Shown here one piece after another: positions 24,227-35,458 of a stretch of DNA of 64,000 bases (the stretch's first letter is position 1; the number at the start of each line of letters is the position of its first letter). Below the pieces are notes generated by a model that was given only the letters and a program-made list of their open reading frames with translations, was not told where the DNA came from and did no database searches. This DNA is from Crossiella sp. S99.2 (GTDB taxonomy: Bacteria; Actinomycetota; Actinomycetes; Mycobacteriales; Pseudonocardiaceae), in assembly GCF_023094165.1 (NCBI RefSeq), contig NZ_JALMDK010000012.1, positions 62,001-126,000 on the forward strand, written 5' to 3'. Position numbers and translations under genes: made by a program.

Positions 24227-24973
24227 TCAGAGGCGGCGCAGCACCGCGACGACCTTGCCCAGGATCTGCGCCTCATCGCCCAGGATCGGCTCGTAGGCCG
24301 GGTTGTGCGGCATCAGCCAGACATGCCCGTCCCGGCGCTTGAACGTCTTCACCGTGGCCTCGCCGTCGATCATCGCGGCCACCACGTCCCCGTTGTCCGC
24401 GTCGGGCTGCTGGCGCACGGCCACCCAGTCCCCGTCGGTGATGGCCGCGTCGACCATCGAGTCGCCGACCACCTTGAGCAGGAACAGCGAACCCTCGCCG
24501 ACCAGCTCCTTGGGCAGTGGGAAGACCTCCTCCACCGACTCCTCCGCCAGGATCGGGCCACCGGCGGCGATGCGACCGACGACCGGCACATAGGTCGGGA
24601 CCGGGCGGGCGAAGCCCTCCGGCTCCTCCTCACCCTCCGGCGTGCGCACGCCGTAGGCGCGCGGGCGGTTGGCGTCGCGCCGCAGGTAACCCTTGCGCTC
24701 CAGCGCACGGAGCTGGTGGGCCACCGAGGAGGTGGAGTTCAGTCCGACCGCCTCGCCGATCTCCCGGATGCTGGGCGGGTAGCCGAAGCGCTCCAGCCAG
24801 TCCTTGATGACCTCCAGGACCCTGGTCTGCCTGGGGGTCAGGCCCACGAGTTCGGCGCCCTCGGCCACCGGCGCCGGTAGGACGTGCACCTCGGCCCGTC
24901 GCGCCGCCTCCCCCGCCTCGGCAGCGGGTTCAGCGCCGGTAAGAACAGGCTCCTTGGTCGTCTCGCGTGCCAC
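24227..24973 (-). CDS. lexA: LexA SOS repressor
   Basis: 248 residues from the GTG at 24973, which has GGAGGG seven bases upstream; the frame extends to a GTG at 25024 without a better ribosome site. The winged helix (LTPRQTRVLEVIKDWLERFGYPPSIREIGEAVGLNSTSSVAHQL) is followed by the autocleavage domain: Ala137-Gly138 in VGRIAAGGP, catalytic Ser172 in GDSMVDAAI and Lys209 in ATVKTFKRR. LexA represses SOS genes and self-cleaves with RecA-ssDNA. A perfect SOS box (25117-25132) lies between it and the divergent LysM gene. In many actinobacteria lexA sits beside the LysM division inhibitor, as here. Confidence 0.96.
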   Translation of the reverse strand: MARETTKEPVLTGAEPAAEAGEAARRAEVHVLPAPVAEGAELVGLTPRQTRVLEVIKDWLERFGYPPSIREIGEAVGLNSTSSVAHQLRALERKGYLRRDANRPRAYGVRTPEGEEEPEGFARPVPTYVPVVGRIAAGGPILAEESVEEVFPLPKELVGEGSLFLLKVVGDSMVDAAITDGDWVAVRQQPDADNGDVVAAMIDGEATVKTFKRRDGHVWLMPHNPAYEPILGDEAQILGKVVAVLRRL

Positions 24974-25116
24974 GGGGGTGCCCTCCAGATCCCAGGTGAA
25001 CTCAGGTTCGAACGGTAGTCGCACAGCGTGCCCAGATCAAACGCGTGTTCGAACGACACGCCGGAAATGCTTCAAATCAGCGCGCCGTGGTGGTAGACAT
25101 TCGCACGGACGTTCGA

Positions 25117-25132
25117 TCGAACAGGCGTTCGA
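25117..25132. promoter_or_regulatory. SOS box (LexA operator) TCGAACAGGCGTTCGA
   Basis: Perfect 16-bp palindrome TCGAAC-N4-GTTCGA, matching the mycobacterial/actinobacterial SOS box consensus. It lies 44 bp before the LysM gene and 143 bp before lexA, placed to control both. Two further GTTCGAAC 8-mers (25006-25013, 25047-25054) lie nearer lexA but do not match the full spacing. Confidence 0.92.
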
Positions 25133-25175
25133 TCGACGTTCGAGCCAGGGACCGCTCGCGTTGGATGGAGACGTC

Positions 25176-25676
25176 ATGTCGGCGCTCACGCACACCGAAA
25201 CCGCGCAGCAGCAGGCCGGGACCGGCCACGTGCCCGCCCACGTCGCCTGGCAGCGGCGCAGCCTGCGGGTCCGCCGGGCTGGGGACGGCGCCCGGCCGCA
25301 CGGGCGCCCGGACAGCGAGCTGTCCGCCGAGGAGGCCGGCCGGGTGATCGCCACCTGCGGACCGGCCCGGCGCCGCGCCACCTGGGTGGACGTGGTGCTG
25401 GTCGCCCTGGTCACCGCGCTGGCCGTGCTCGGGCTGGGCCTGCTCGCCGAACTACGGATGGGCGGTGACACCGCCCCGCTGCCCGCCAAGACCATGCTCA
25501 CCCAGCTCGGCGCCGGCGAGACCCTGACCGACCTGGCCCGCCGGGTCGCCCCCGGCCGCTCCACCGCCGAGGTCGTCGCGCGCATCCACGAGCTGAACTC
25601 CTCGCTGTCCAACGGTCCGCACGCCGGTCAGCCGCTGTGGGTGCCCGACCTGGACGCCGACCCCGCCCGGCCCTGA
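25176..25676 (+). CDS. LysM-domain membrane protein, ChiZ/DivS-type SOS division inhibitor
   Basis: 166 residues. A basic cytoplasmic region (1-70), one membrane segment (about 71-92, VDVVLVALVTALAVLGLGLLA) and an extracellular LysM-like domain (LGAGETLTDLARRVAPGRSTAEVVARIHELN...PLWVPDL). This matches Rv2719c (ChiZ) and, in position and size, C. glutamicum DivS, both divergent from lexA and SOS-induced; they halt septation through the divisome. The SOS box lies 44 bp upstream of the ATG. A longer open frame to 24804 overlaps lexA antisense and is rejected. Sequence identity to ChiZ is not proven here; the assignment rests on domain plan, operator and synteny. Confidence 0.85.
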   Translation: MSALTHTETAQQQAGTGHVPAHVAWQRRSLRVRRAGDGARPHGRPDSELSAEEAGRVIATCGPARRRATWVDVVLVALVTALAVLGLGLLAELRMGGDTAPLPAKTMLTQLGAGETLTDLARRVAPGRSTAEVVARIHELNSSLSNGPHAGQPLWVPDLDADPARP

Positions 25677-25808
25677 GCCCGGCCGCGATCCGGCCCTGAA
25701 CTGGGCCGTCTTTCACCTGATGGCGTGATCCCGCTCGCATGTCCCCCCGACGCGTGATGACATGCGCCTGTCAACTTGCTTCCTTAACCCGCTCGGCCTA
25801 GTTTCTAC

Positions 25809-25824
25809 CCCTACATCTAGTAGT
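25809..25824 (+). promoter_or_regulatory. Possible NrdR box upstream of nrdR-nrdJ
   Basis: The imperfect palindrome CCCTACATCTAGTAGT, with CTAC/GTAG arms at 25811-25823, resembles the AT-richer core (ACATCTAGT) of actinobacterial NrdR boxes as I recall them. It lies 65 bp before nrdR. A second box at the usual spacing was not found, so this is tentative. Confidence 0.4.
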
Positions 25825-25888
25825 TACACCGCTGTGTTTGTCCCACTGATTGGGTCGAGGCGGCTGGTGCGGGGAAGGGGCGAGGACC

Positions 25889-26377
25889 GTGCGGTGTCCA
25901 TTCTGTCGGCATGCCGACTCGCGGGTGGTGGACTCCCGCGAGGTGGACGAGGGCCAGGTCATCCGCCGTCGCCGGTCCTGCCCGCAGTGCAGCCGCCGGT
26001 TCACCACGGTCGAGGAGGCCGTGCTGGCGGTGGTGAAGCGTTCCGGCGTCACCGAGCCCTTCAGCCGGGAGAAGGTGGCCCGCGGGGTCAGCCGCGCCTG
26101 CCAGGGCCGTCCGGTCGACGAGGACAAGCTGCAGCTGCTGGCCCAGCAGGTGGAGGAGGCGATCCGCTCCACCGGCGTCGCGGAGGTGCCCAGCCACGAG
26201 GTGGGCCTGGCCATCCTCGGCCCGCTGCGCGAGCTGGACGAGGTCGCCTACCTGCGCTTCGCCAGCGTGTACCGGTCCTTCACCTCGGTGGAGGACTTCG
26301 AGAAGGAGATCCTCGACCTCCGCGAGGCCAAGGCGCCCGAGGCCGGGGACGAGCAGGAAGCGGCGAAGAGCGAATGA
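25889..26377 (+). CDS. nrdR: Transcriptional repressor NrdR
   Basis: 162 residues from the GTG at 25889, which gives the canonical start VRCPFCRHADSRVVDSRE. The zinc ribbon uses CPFC and CPQC; the ATP-cone follows (SGVTEPFSREKVARGVSRAC). NrdR senses ATP/dATP and represses ribonucleotide reductase genes. The stop overlaps an ATG of the next frame (ATGA, 26374-26377) that could start nrdJ. nrdR and nrdJ form one operon, as in streptomycetes. Confidence 0.95.
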   Translation: MRCPFCRHADSRVVDSREVDEGQVIRRRRSCPQCSRRFTTVEEAVLAVVKRSGVTEPFSREKVARGVSRACQGRPVDEDKLQLLAQQVEEAIRSTGVAEVPSHEVGLAILGPLRELDEVAYLRFASVYRSFTSVEDFEKEILDLREAKAPEAGDEQEAAKSE

Positions 26378-26532
26378 CCAGCCAGGAACGGCGTCCCGGT
26401 CAGCGTGCCAAGGGCGCGGCGGCCAAGACCCCGGCGGCGAAGAACAAGAAGAGTCTTGCCGGACCGAATCGGACGGGGACACCGGACGGGGCCAGGCGTG
26501 CAGCAGCAGCGAGCGAGGGAGAGCAAAAGGTC

Positions 26533-29340
<2,808 letters not shown>

Positions 29341-29361
29341 CCACCAGCACCGGCTGAACGC

Positions 29362-29408
29362 GAAAGGCCCGGTCAGGGTGGGCGACCCCCACCCTGACCG
29401 GGCCTTTC
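29362..29408. terminator. Strong bidirectional terminator after nrdJ
   Basis: A 21-bp perfect stem beginning GAAAGGCCCGGTCAGG with a 5-nt loop (CGACC, 29383-29387). It ends in T's on both strands and separates nrdJ from the convergent gene ending at 29451. Confidence 0.93.
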
Positions 29409-29450
29409 ACCGTCGTTCGCACGGCACCCGTCGGGTCAGCACCTGGCGGC

Positions 29451-30542
29451 TCAGTACCCGTCCGCGGCCAGCCGACTGGCTTCCTGCACCGGCATCAGGT
29501 CCTGGACGCCCGCGAAGTAGGGCGCGGCCTCGGCCGGTTCCAGGATCTCCTCCAGGTCGAGGCGTCCGGGCACCCGCGGCAGGAAGCGCACGGCCTGGTA
29601 GGCGTGGGTGAACACCGGCGGATCCAGCACCAGCCTGCGGATGCCGTCCACGACCGGGATCCGGCTGGGCGTGGACTCGCCCCAGATCCAGCGGCCGGAG
29701 GGTTCGGCGAAGTTGAAGCACTCCACCGTGTGCGGCAACGAGTCCAGCGCTTTCATGTCGATCTCCGCGACACTGCTCAGCGCCACCGCCTCGGCAGTCG
29801 GCGCCTGCCCCGGCAGGTGCCCGCCCCCGATGAGCGCTCCGGCCAGCAACGTCTGGAGCTGGTAGTTCCCGGCGATCCCGCTCATCCGCATGCGGAAGGC
29901 CCGTCCGGAGGCGCGGTCCAGCACCAGCAGCGGCTCCTCGTCGAGCAGCAGCAGCGCCCACTGGACACAGCGCAGGTCACCGTAGTCCGGTTCCAGCCGG
30001 TCGATCAGCTCCAGCAGTTCGGCGCGGTTGGTCAGCCCCCGGCGCACGCGGCGATCGGCGAGCACGGCCACCGCGGCCATCTCCCACTTGTGCACGGTGT
30101 GCCAGCCGAAGTACGGCGCGTGCCAGACGTCCCCGAAGTCCGGCCCGAGCCGGTCCTGCACCTCTTCGCTGGGCATCTCGGTCGGCTCCGGCAACTCGGC
30201 GTCCGCACCGAACCTGTTGCGCCACAAGCGGGCGAACTCGATCGCGTCTTCCAGGCTCTCCTGCAGACCGTCGAGGATCGGCGGCGCGCAGGCCACCGCG
30301 TCCGCCTGCCATTCCACCAGCGCGCCCACGAACACCGCGTACACGGCCGAATGCCACTGCGGCATCTCGGGCAGCAGGGCGGTCAGCCGAGGGCCGATCG
30401 CGGCCGAGTGCGCGGCCAGCACGTCTGTCGGGGCCGTGGCGAGGTCGTGATAGGCCGCTTCCAGCAGCGAGAGCTTCTTCGCCGCGATCGCCGCCTCTAC
30501 CGCCTCGACCGCGGTGTCGACCGAAAACCCATCGGGTGCCAT
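29451..30542 (-). CDS. Uncharacterised protein, 363 aa
   Basis: Not recognised. The frame has strong actinomycete codon bias and no signal peptide or membrane segment. It is acidic and rich in Ala, Leu and Glu, with aromatic clusters (WHAPYFGWHTVHKW near 140 and CFNFAEPSGRWIWGES near 285) that suggest a globular cytoplasmic protein of two alpha-helical and alpha/beta halves. Convergent with nrdJ and followed by the terminator at 29362. The ATG at 30542 has no strong ribosome site; internal starts are possible. The neighbours give no hint of function. Confidence 0.7.
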   Translation of the reverse strand: MAPDGFSVDTAVEAVEAAIAAKKLSLLEAAYHDLATAPTDVLAAHSAAIGPRLTALLPEMPQWHSAVYAVFVGALVEWQADAVACAPPILDGLQESLEDAIEFARLWRNRFGADAELPEPTEMPSEEVQDRLGPDFGDVWHAPYFGWHTVHKWEMAAVAVLADRRVRRGLTNRAELLELIDRLEPDYGDLRCVQWALLLLDEEPLLVLDRASGRAFRMRMSGIAGNYQLQTLLAGALIGGGHLPGQAPTAEAVALSSVAEIDMKALDSLPHTVECFNFAEPSGRWIWGESTPSRIPVVDGIRRLVLDPPVFTHAYQAVRFLPRVPGRLDLEEILEPAEAAPYFAGVQDLMPVQEASRLAADGY

Positions 30543-30668
30543 CGCCGCAGTCTAGGTGGGCGCCCGTCCGCCCCACGACGCTTCCCACCCCACACCACCC
30601 ACCCGCCAACCCCCAAGATCGGATCCTGGTCCGATCCCCAAGCCCCAGCCCCACCCCAAACTCGCCTC

Positions 30669-32594
30669 GTGCCCCTACGTCCCTTCCTCCTGACCGCGAT
30701 CACCGCACTTGTCAGCACCCTGCTCCCCACACCCGCCGCCCCGCCGTCTGCGGCATCAACCGCCGTGACATCAACCGCCGTGACACCGGCCGCCATCGAC
30801 ACGATCGTCCGCGAGTACCTGGACGCCACCGGCCTCCCCGGCGCCGCGGTGACCATCACCCACGGCACCCGGGTCCTGCACGCCGCGGGCTACGGCCGCA
30901 CCCCGTCCGGCGAACCGGTCACCGCCGCCACCGCGATGCCCATCGCCTCACTCAGCAAGTCCTTCACCGCCTTAGCCGTGGCACAGCTGGTGGAAGCGGG
31001 CCGCCTCGACCTCGACCGCCCGGCCCACACCTACCTGCCCGAGTTCAGCATGGCGGACCCCCGGGCCGGCTCGATCACTGTGCGCCAGCTGCTGGACCAG
31101 ACCTCAGGCCTGTCCGACACCACGTTCCCGTCCTTCACCCGCCCCCAGCCCAACACCCTGGCCGAGTCGGTCGCGTCCATGCGTGCGGCCAGGCTGGCCG
31201 CCGACCCAGGCACCCGCTGGGAGTACCACAACCCGAACTTCCAGGTGGCCGCCCGCCTGGTCGAGGTCGTCAGCGGCCAGCCCTTCGCCGACTACCTACG
31301 CCGGCACATCCTCACCCCACTGGCCATGACCAACACCCACACCCTCAACACCGCCCGGGACCTCCCCGGTCCAGTGGGCCATCTGCTGATCCTGGGCTTC
31401 CCGCTGGCTCTCCCCGAACCCCCGGCCTTCGGCAACGGCTCCGGCGGCATGCTCAGCTCCGCCCAGGACCTGGCCGCCTGGCTGATCACCCAGACCGGCA
31501 ACGGCCGCAGCCCCACCGGCGCCACCATCGCCACCCCGGCGACCATCACCGCCACCCACACCCCGTCTCCCACCTCGGGCAACTACGCCCTGGGCTGGTC
31601 AACCGGCCGAACCGACTCAGGCGCGAAGCTGATCGCGCACAGCGGCGACCTGTTCACCGCCACCGCCTATCAGGCCCTGCTCCCCGACACCGGCTACGGC
31701 ATCGCCGTCCTGGCCAACACCGGCACCACCCACGCCGACGCCCCCGCCCTGGCCCACCGCCTCATCGCCCTGTTGGAAGACCGCCCCCAACCCACCCCAC
31801 CGACAAACCCCTTGCTCATCACCGACACCATCCTGCTCACCCTGGCCGCCGCAACCCTGCTCCTCGCCGCTCGAGGCATCCGCAGATCGCGCCGCTGGGC
31901 CCGTTCCCGCACTGGCACATCGCCGCCCGCGACCACGGTCAGCCCCACACCGGTCACGGCCCTCGCCATCCCATCCGAGACCACATCCGCCGCCAAGCCT
32001 GCACAGGCCGAACCGCAAGCCAGTCCACAAGAAACCGCCGCCGGCTCCCCACATGGCGCAGCCCCCGCCAGCCCACCACGCCGGGCGCCCAGCTCCAGCC
32101 CGCCGCACCTGGCGGTCAACCCCAGCCCGTCGCATCGGGCAATCAACCCCAGTCCCAGTCCCAGCTCGCCGCACCGGGCGATCAGCTCCGGCGCCAGCTC
32201 GCCGCACCAGGTGCCCAGCCCCAGTCCCAGCCCCAGTCCCAGCCCCAGTCCCAGTCCCAGTCCCAGTCCCAGCCCCAGTCCCAGTCCCAGCCCCAGTCCC
32301 AGTCCCAGTCCCAGCCCCAGTCCCAGCCCCAGTCCCAGCTCGCCGAACCGGCCCGCCAGCCCCAGTCCGCTGCGCCTGGCCGCCCGGCTCCTGCCCAATC
32401 TGCTGCCATTGCCGCTGTTCCTGCTCATCCACCGCGTTGTCGGCCTGCTGTTCCGCGGTCGCGACATCGCCTGGCTCCAGGTCGCCTACCTCTACCCGAC
32501 CTTCATGGTGTTCCTGGCCGTGCTTACCGTTGGCTGCCTGCTCGTCCTGCTGACCAGGGTTGCCGCGCTAGTCCGGCTTCGTAGCCCGCGATGA
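30669..32594 (+). CDS. Membrane-anchored serine hydrolase (beta-lactamase / class C family) with (Pro-Ser)21 tract
   Basis: 641 residues from the GTG at 30669. A signal peptide (LLTAITALVSTLLPTPAA) precedes a beta-lactamase-like domain with SxxK in ASLSKSF, YxN in EYHNPNF and HSG in AHSGDLF, the DD-peptidase/esterase active site. A membrane segment follows (LLITDTILLTLAAATLLLAARG), then a Pro/Ser linker including a perfect 21-fold CCCAGY hexamer array, and two more membrane segments near the C-terminus. Extracellular hydrolysis of a peptide, ester or beta-lactam is inferred. The 3' end overlaps the convergent response-regulator gene by 71 bp. The frame extends to 29604 only through antisense DNA. 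Confidence 0.82.
   Translation: MPLRPFLLTAITALVSTLLPTPAAPPSAASTAVTSTAVTPAAIDTIVREYLDATGLPGAAVTITHGTRVLHAAGYGRTPSGEPVTAATAMPIASLSKSFTALAVAQLVEAGRLDLDRPAHTYLPEFSMADPRAGSITVRQLLDQTSGLSDTTFPSFTRPQPNTLAESVASMRAARLAADPGTRWEYHNPNFQVAARLVEVVSGQPFADYLRRHILTPLAMTNTHTLNTARDLPGPVGHLLILGFPLALPEPPAFGNGSGGMLSSAQDLAAWLITQTGNGRSPTGATIATPATITATHTPSPTSGNYALGWSTGRTDSGAKLIAHSGDLFTATAYQALLPDTGYGIAVLANTGTTHADAPALAHRLIALLEDRPQPTPPTNPLLITDTILLTLAAATLLLAARGIRRSRRWARSRTGTSPPATTVSPTPVTALAIPSETTSAAKPAQAEPQASPQETAAGSPHGAAPASPPRRAPSSSPPHLAVNPSPSHRAINPSPSPSSPHRAISSGASSPHQVPSPSPSPSPSPSPSPSPSPSPSPSPSPSPSPSPSPSPSPSPSSPNRPASPSPLRLAARLLPNLLPLPLFLLIHRVVGLLFRGRDIAWLQVAYLYPTFMVFLAVLTVGCLLVLLTRVAALVRLRSPR
32214..32339 (+). repeat. 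Hexanucleotide array, 21 x CCCAGY, inside the serine hydrolase gene
   Basis: 126 bp of CCCAGC/CCCAGT units in frame, coding for (Pro-Ser)21. Third-base C/T differences show it is not a single recent expansion. Further scattered units lie at 32080-32190. The length would change by two codons per unit without a frameshift. Confidence 0.95.
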
Positions 32595-33363
32595 CCAGTT
32601 GCGCCCGGTCCCGCGCGCCGAGCTTGGCCAGCAGCCGCCCGATGTGGGTCTTTACCGTGCCCCGGCTGAGGAACAACCTCTCCTGGATCTCGACGTTGGA
32701 CAGACCGTGGGTGATCAGCGTCAGCACCTCGCGCTCCCGCTCGGTCACCCCGGTGAGTTGCCGGAGCGGTTGCCGCTGTCGCCATTCGCCGGTGAACTCG
32801 GCGATCAGCTTGCGGGTGATACTCGGCCCGAGCAGCGACTCCCCGGCGGCGACCACCCGGATTCCGGCCAGCAGATCCTTCGGCGCGGTGTCCTTGAGCA
32901 GGAACCCGCTGGCACCCGCGGACAACGCCCGGAACACGTAGTCGTCCAGGTTGAAGGTGGTCAGCACCAGCACCTTGGGCGCCCCGGGACGGGCGGTGAT
33001 CCGGGCGGTCGCCTCGATCCCGTCCATCACCGGCATCCGGACATCCATCAGCACCAGGTCGACCTCGTGTGCGGCGACCAGGTCGAGTGCGACCTGCCCG
33101 TTCTCCGCCTCGCCGACGACGACCACGTCCGATGTGGCCTCCAACAGCAGCCGCAGCGTGCTGCGCAGCATCGGCTCGTCATCGGCCAGCACCAGCCGAA
33201 TCGGCCCAGTCTTCGGTGGCTCTGTCGTGACGGGCCCAGTCGCCATGCGCCCAGTCGTCCCCGGCTCAATCGTCCCCGGCCCCGTCATCACGTCCTCCGT
33301 CAGCACGGCCTCTGCCGTCACGGGATCAGTCCTCGTCGGCTGGGGCAGCATCGGCTCAGTCAT
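32524..33363 (-). CDS. NarL/LuxR-family response regulator
   Basis: 279 residues from the ATG at 33363, which overlaps the kinase stop by 8 bp. Residues 1-54 form an unusual Thr/Pro/Gly-rich extension with repeats such as ATGPVTTEPPKTGP; the receiver starts at about 55 (IRLVLADDEPMLRS), with phosphoacceptor Asp107 in LVLMDVRMP, and the LuxR helix-turn-helix reads LTGVTEREREVLTLITHGLSNVEIQERLFLSRGTVKTHIGRLLAKL. The true start could be internal (for example Met40). The C-terminus overlaps the convergent serine hydrolase gene by 71 bp. Target genes unknown. Confidence 0.88.
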   Translation of the reverse strand: MTEPMLPQPTRTDPVTAEAVLTEDVMTGPGTIEPGTTGRMATGPVTTEPPKTGPIRLVLADDEPMLRSTLRLLLEATSDVVVVGEAENGQVALDLVAAHEVDLVLMDVRMPVMDGIEATARITARPGAPKVLVLTTFNLDDYVFRALSAGASGFLLKDTAPKDLLAGIRVVAAGESLLGPSITRKLIAEFTGEWRQRQPLRQLTGVTEREREVLTLITHGLSNVEIQERLFLSRGTVKTHIGRLLAKLGARDRAQLVIAGYEAGLARQPWSAGRAGSQR

Positions 33364-34504
33364 CGCCGTCCCCTGGCCGCAACGGCAGTCGGGCCCGGAC
33401 CGCGAACCCGCCCTCGGCGCGCGGTCCGACCACCACGCTGCCCCGATGCAGCGCGGCTCGCTCCCGCATGCCGACATGTCCGTGCCCGGACGGCCCGATC
33501 GGGCCACGAGCGGGACCATCGTCCTCGATCTCCACCAGCAACTCGTTCTCCTCGACGGCCAGCCGGACCCGGCATTCCCGGGTCTGAGCGTGCCGCACCA
33601 CATTGGTCAGCGCCTCCTGCACGATCCGGTACGCCGAGACCCGCACCGACTCCGACACCACGGACAGATCAGGTGCCACCAGACGGACGTCCAGGCCCAC
33701 CAACCGGCTGTCCGCGACCAGCCGCTCCAGCGGCCGCGCGTCCGGCTCCAGATCAGCCGGGTCACGCAGCGCGCCGAGCACCGTGCGCACATCCGCCAGC
33801 GCCCGGCGGCTGATCGTCTCGATCTCGCTCAGCGCTGTGTGTCCGTGGTCGGCCAGGTGGTTGGCCACCGCGGCCCGCAGTGCGATCAGGCTCAGGCTGT
33901 GCCCGACCACGTCGTGGATGTCCCTGGCGATCCGCAGCCGTTCCTCGGCCACTGCTCGCAGTGCCCGCAGCTCAGCCACCTGCGACGCATGGTCTCGCCG
34001 TGCCCGCACCGCCCTGGCCAGTGCCCACCCCACGCCCACCACCACGCAGACGTAGAGCAACACGCTCACCGGAGTCCGGCCGAACGACTCGACCCCCGGC
34101 GGGCTCGCCACCGGAAGCACCGCACGGACCAGTCCCGCCGCGACGACCACACCCAGCGTGACCACCAGCGCCACGGTCGCCCGCCGACCCGATGCCGCCA
34201 GCGCGACCGGGTACAGCGCGAACGCCACCGCCGGCGCCACCAGGTCTCCGGCAACCTCCGCCAAGGTCGCCAGCGTCGCGGCCACCAGCACCACGCCCAG
34301 CACTGGTGTCGGCCACCGGCGTCGTACCGCCAACGGCGCGCCGACCGCCACGGCGAGTACCCAGCCCGCAGCCAGGCCGCCCACGGGTGTGAAGCCGTAG
34401 GCTGTCCGCATCCCGGCCACGACCACCACGACGACCGCCACCAGGGCGTCGGTGACCAGTAACGCTCGCGACCCGAAACGCGGGATGCAGGACTCCGACA
34501 CCAC
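33356..34504 (-). CDS. Sensor histidine kinase (NarX/DesK-like)
   Basis: 382 residues, GTG start with no strong ribosome site, so the start is uncertain. Four or five membrane segments with short loops (about 15-155) and no large extracellular domain suggest sensing within the membrane. The HisKA_3 domain has the phosphoacceptor in RIARDIHDVVGHSLSLIALR, followed by HATPase_c (EALTNVVRHA, EIEDDGPA, GHGHVGMRERAALHRG). Operon with the response regulator downstream. No transporter lies next to it; the convergent serine hydrolase is the nearest plausible target. Confidence 0.9.
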   Translation of the reverse strand: MVSESCIPRFGSRALLVTDALVAVVVVVVAGMRTAYGFTPVGGLAAGWVLAVAVGAPLAVRRRWPTPVLGVVLVAATLATLAEVAGDLVAPAVAFALYPVALAASGRRATVALVVTLGVVVAAGLVRAVLPVASPPGVESFGRTPVSVLLYVCVVVGVGWALARAVRARRDHASQVAELRALRAVAEERLRIARDIHDVVGHSLSLIALRAAVANHLADHGHTALSEIETISRRALADVRTVLGALRDPADLEPDARPLERLVADSRLVGLDVRLVAPDLSVVSESVRVSAYRIVQEALTNVVRHAQTRECRVRLAVEENELLVEIEDDGPARGPIGPSGHGHVGMRERAALHRGSVVVGPRAEGGFAVRARLPLRPGDGDD

Positions 34505-34998
34505 AGGACCGTAACCGGAGTTCGGCGGGGTGACATCGGACCAGGGTCCGATCTCATGGCTCGGTCACTGGCGGCTGGGTTTCAGGCTGTCCGCAAGGGA
34601 ACCGCGAGTAGTTGTCGATACCGGCACCGGCTGTGCCGGCGTTCGCCAGGTTGCTGCCCAGGGCGAGCACGTGCCGACTGTCGGCCGCAGCCAGGAACCG
34701 TTGGCAGACACCGCCGCCGGGCGTCAGGGCGCCTGTGCAGCGACCCCGCCCGCGCCCGAGGGGCCGCGCGAGGCGAACCGGTTGGCCACGCCGGACGTCC
34801 GCGTCATCGCCCAGACCGACGCCCGTGACCGCCTCGCCGTCGCCCACCGCGAGGTCTGCCTCCCCTGTGGACAACGCGCCCCACCAACGCCGCGCCCCGG
34901 CTAACGTCCCAGGCATGGACGCGCTGCGGAAATCAGGACCCCTGGGCTTCAGGTAGTTCCGCCAGGAGATGCCTGGCGGTGCTCACCAGGGGAGTCCC
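34505..34998. other. Gap without supported gene (494 bp)
   Basis: Open frames on both strands overlap each other here with no family match, no consistent ribosome site and no clear codon preference, so none is called. It may hold promoters for the kinase and for the small gene at 34999. Confidence 0.5.
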
Positions 34999-35379
34999 AT
35001 GTCCCGCACCGCTGCCCACATCAGGTCCACCCGCGCCCGGACCGCTCATCACCGGGCCTGGCACGCGGTGGCCGTCAGAGACCTGCGCTACAGCACGGCG
35101 ATCCGCACCGAGGCCGAGCACCAGGGCCGTCGGCCGCGGCCGGTCGCGTTCCGGCGGGTCGTCGCGATCTACTCGTATTCGCGTGCCCACAACGGGAATC
35201 GGGAGATCGCCCGGCTGGCCCGCATCGCGGAACGACGCGCCCGCCAGGACCTGCGCCGCGCCATCACCACGGTGCTGCGCGAGGTCAACGCGGCCGCTCG
35301 CCTGCACTCTGGCCCGCTGGCCGAGGCAGACATTCCGCCAACCCGGCACTGGCACTCCGGCCGCTGGCACGCCTGGTGA
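34999..35379 (+). CDS. Small Arg/His-rich protein, function unknown
   Basis: 126 residues, ATG preceded by CAGGGGAG. Very basic: about one residue in five is Arg, with many His (ARTAHHRAWHAVAVRDLRYS, IARLARIAERRARQDLRRA). No membrane segment or signal peptide. Mostly helical by composition, possibly nucleic-acid binding, but no family is recognised. It stands alone between the kinase gene and the reductase gene; the next start is 80 bp downstream. Confidence 0.6.
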   Translation: MSRTAAHIRSTRARTAHHRAWHAVAVRDLRYSTAIRTEAEHQGRRPRPVAFRRVVAIYSYSRAHNGNREIARLARIAERRARQDLRRAITTVLREVNAAARLHSGPLAEADIPPTRHWHSGRWHAW

Positions 35380-35458
35380 CCGGGACCACGTCGAGGGCGG
35401 TCACACCCGGACGGGGTGGCTCGTCCTCAAAGTGAACCCGAGAACAGGAGGCCCAGCG

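Noticed and set aside
25006..25054. GTTCGAAC palindromes read as additional SOS boxes
   Set aside because: They lack the N4-spaced CGAAC/GTTCG arrangement; kept only as a remark.
32214..32339. The hexamer array as a CRISPR array
   Set aside because: The unit is 6 bp, in frame and without unique spacers.
34530..34916. Overlapping frames on both strands (124 aa plus, 120 aa minus)
   Set aside because: No start signal, no homology and conflicting codon patterns; no gene called.
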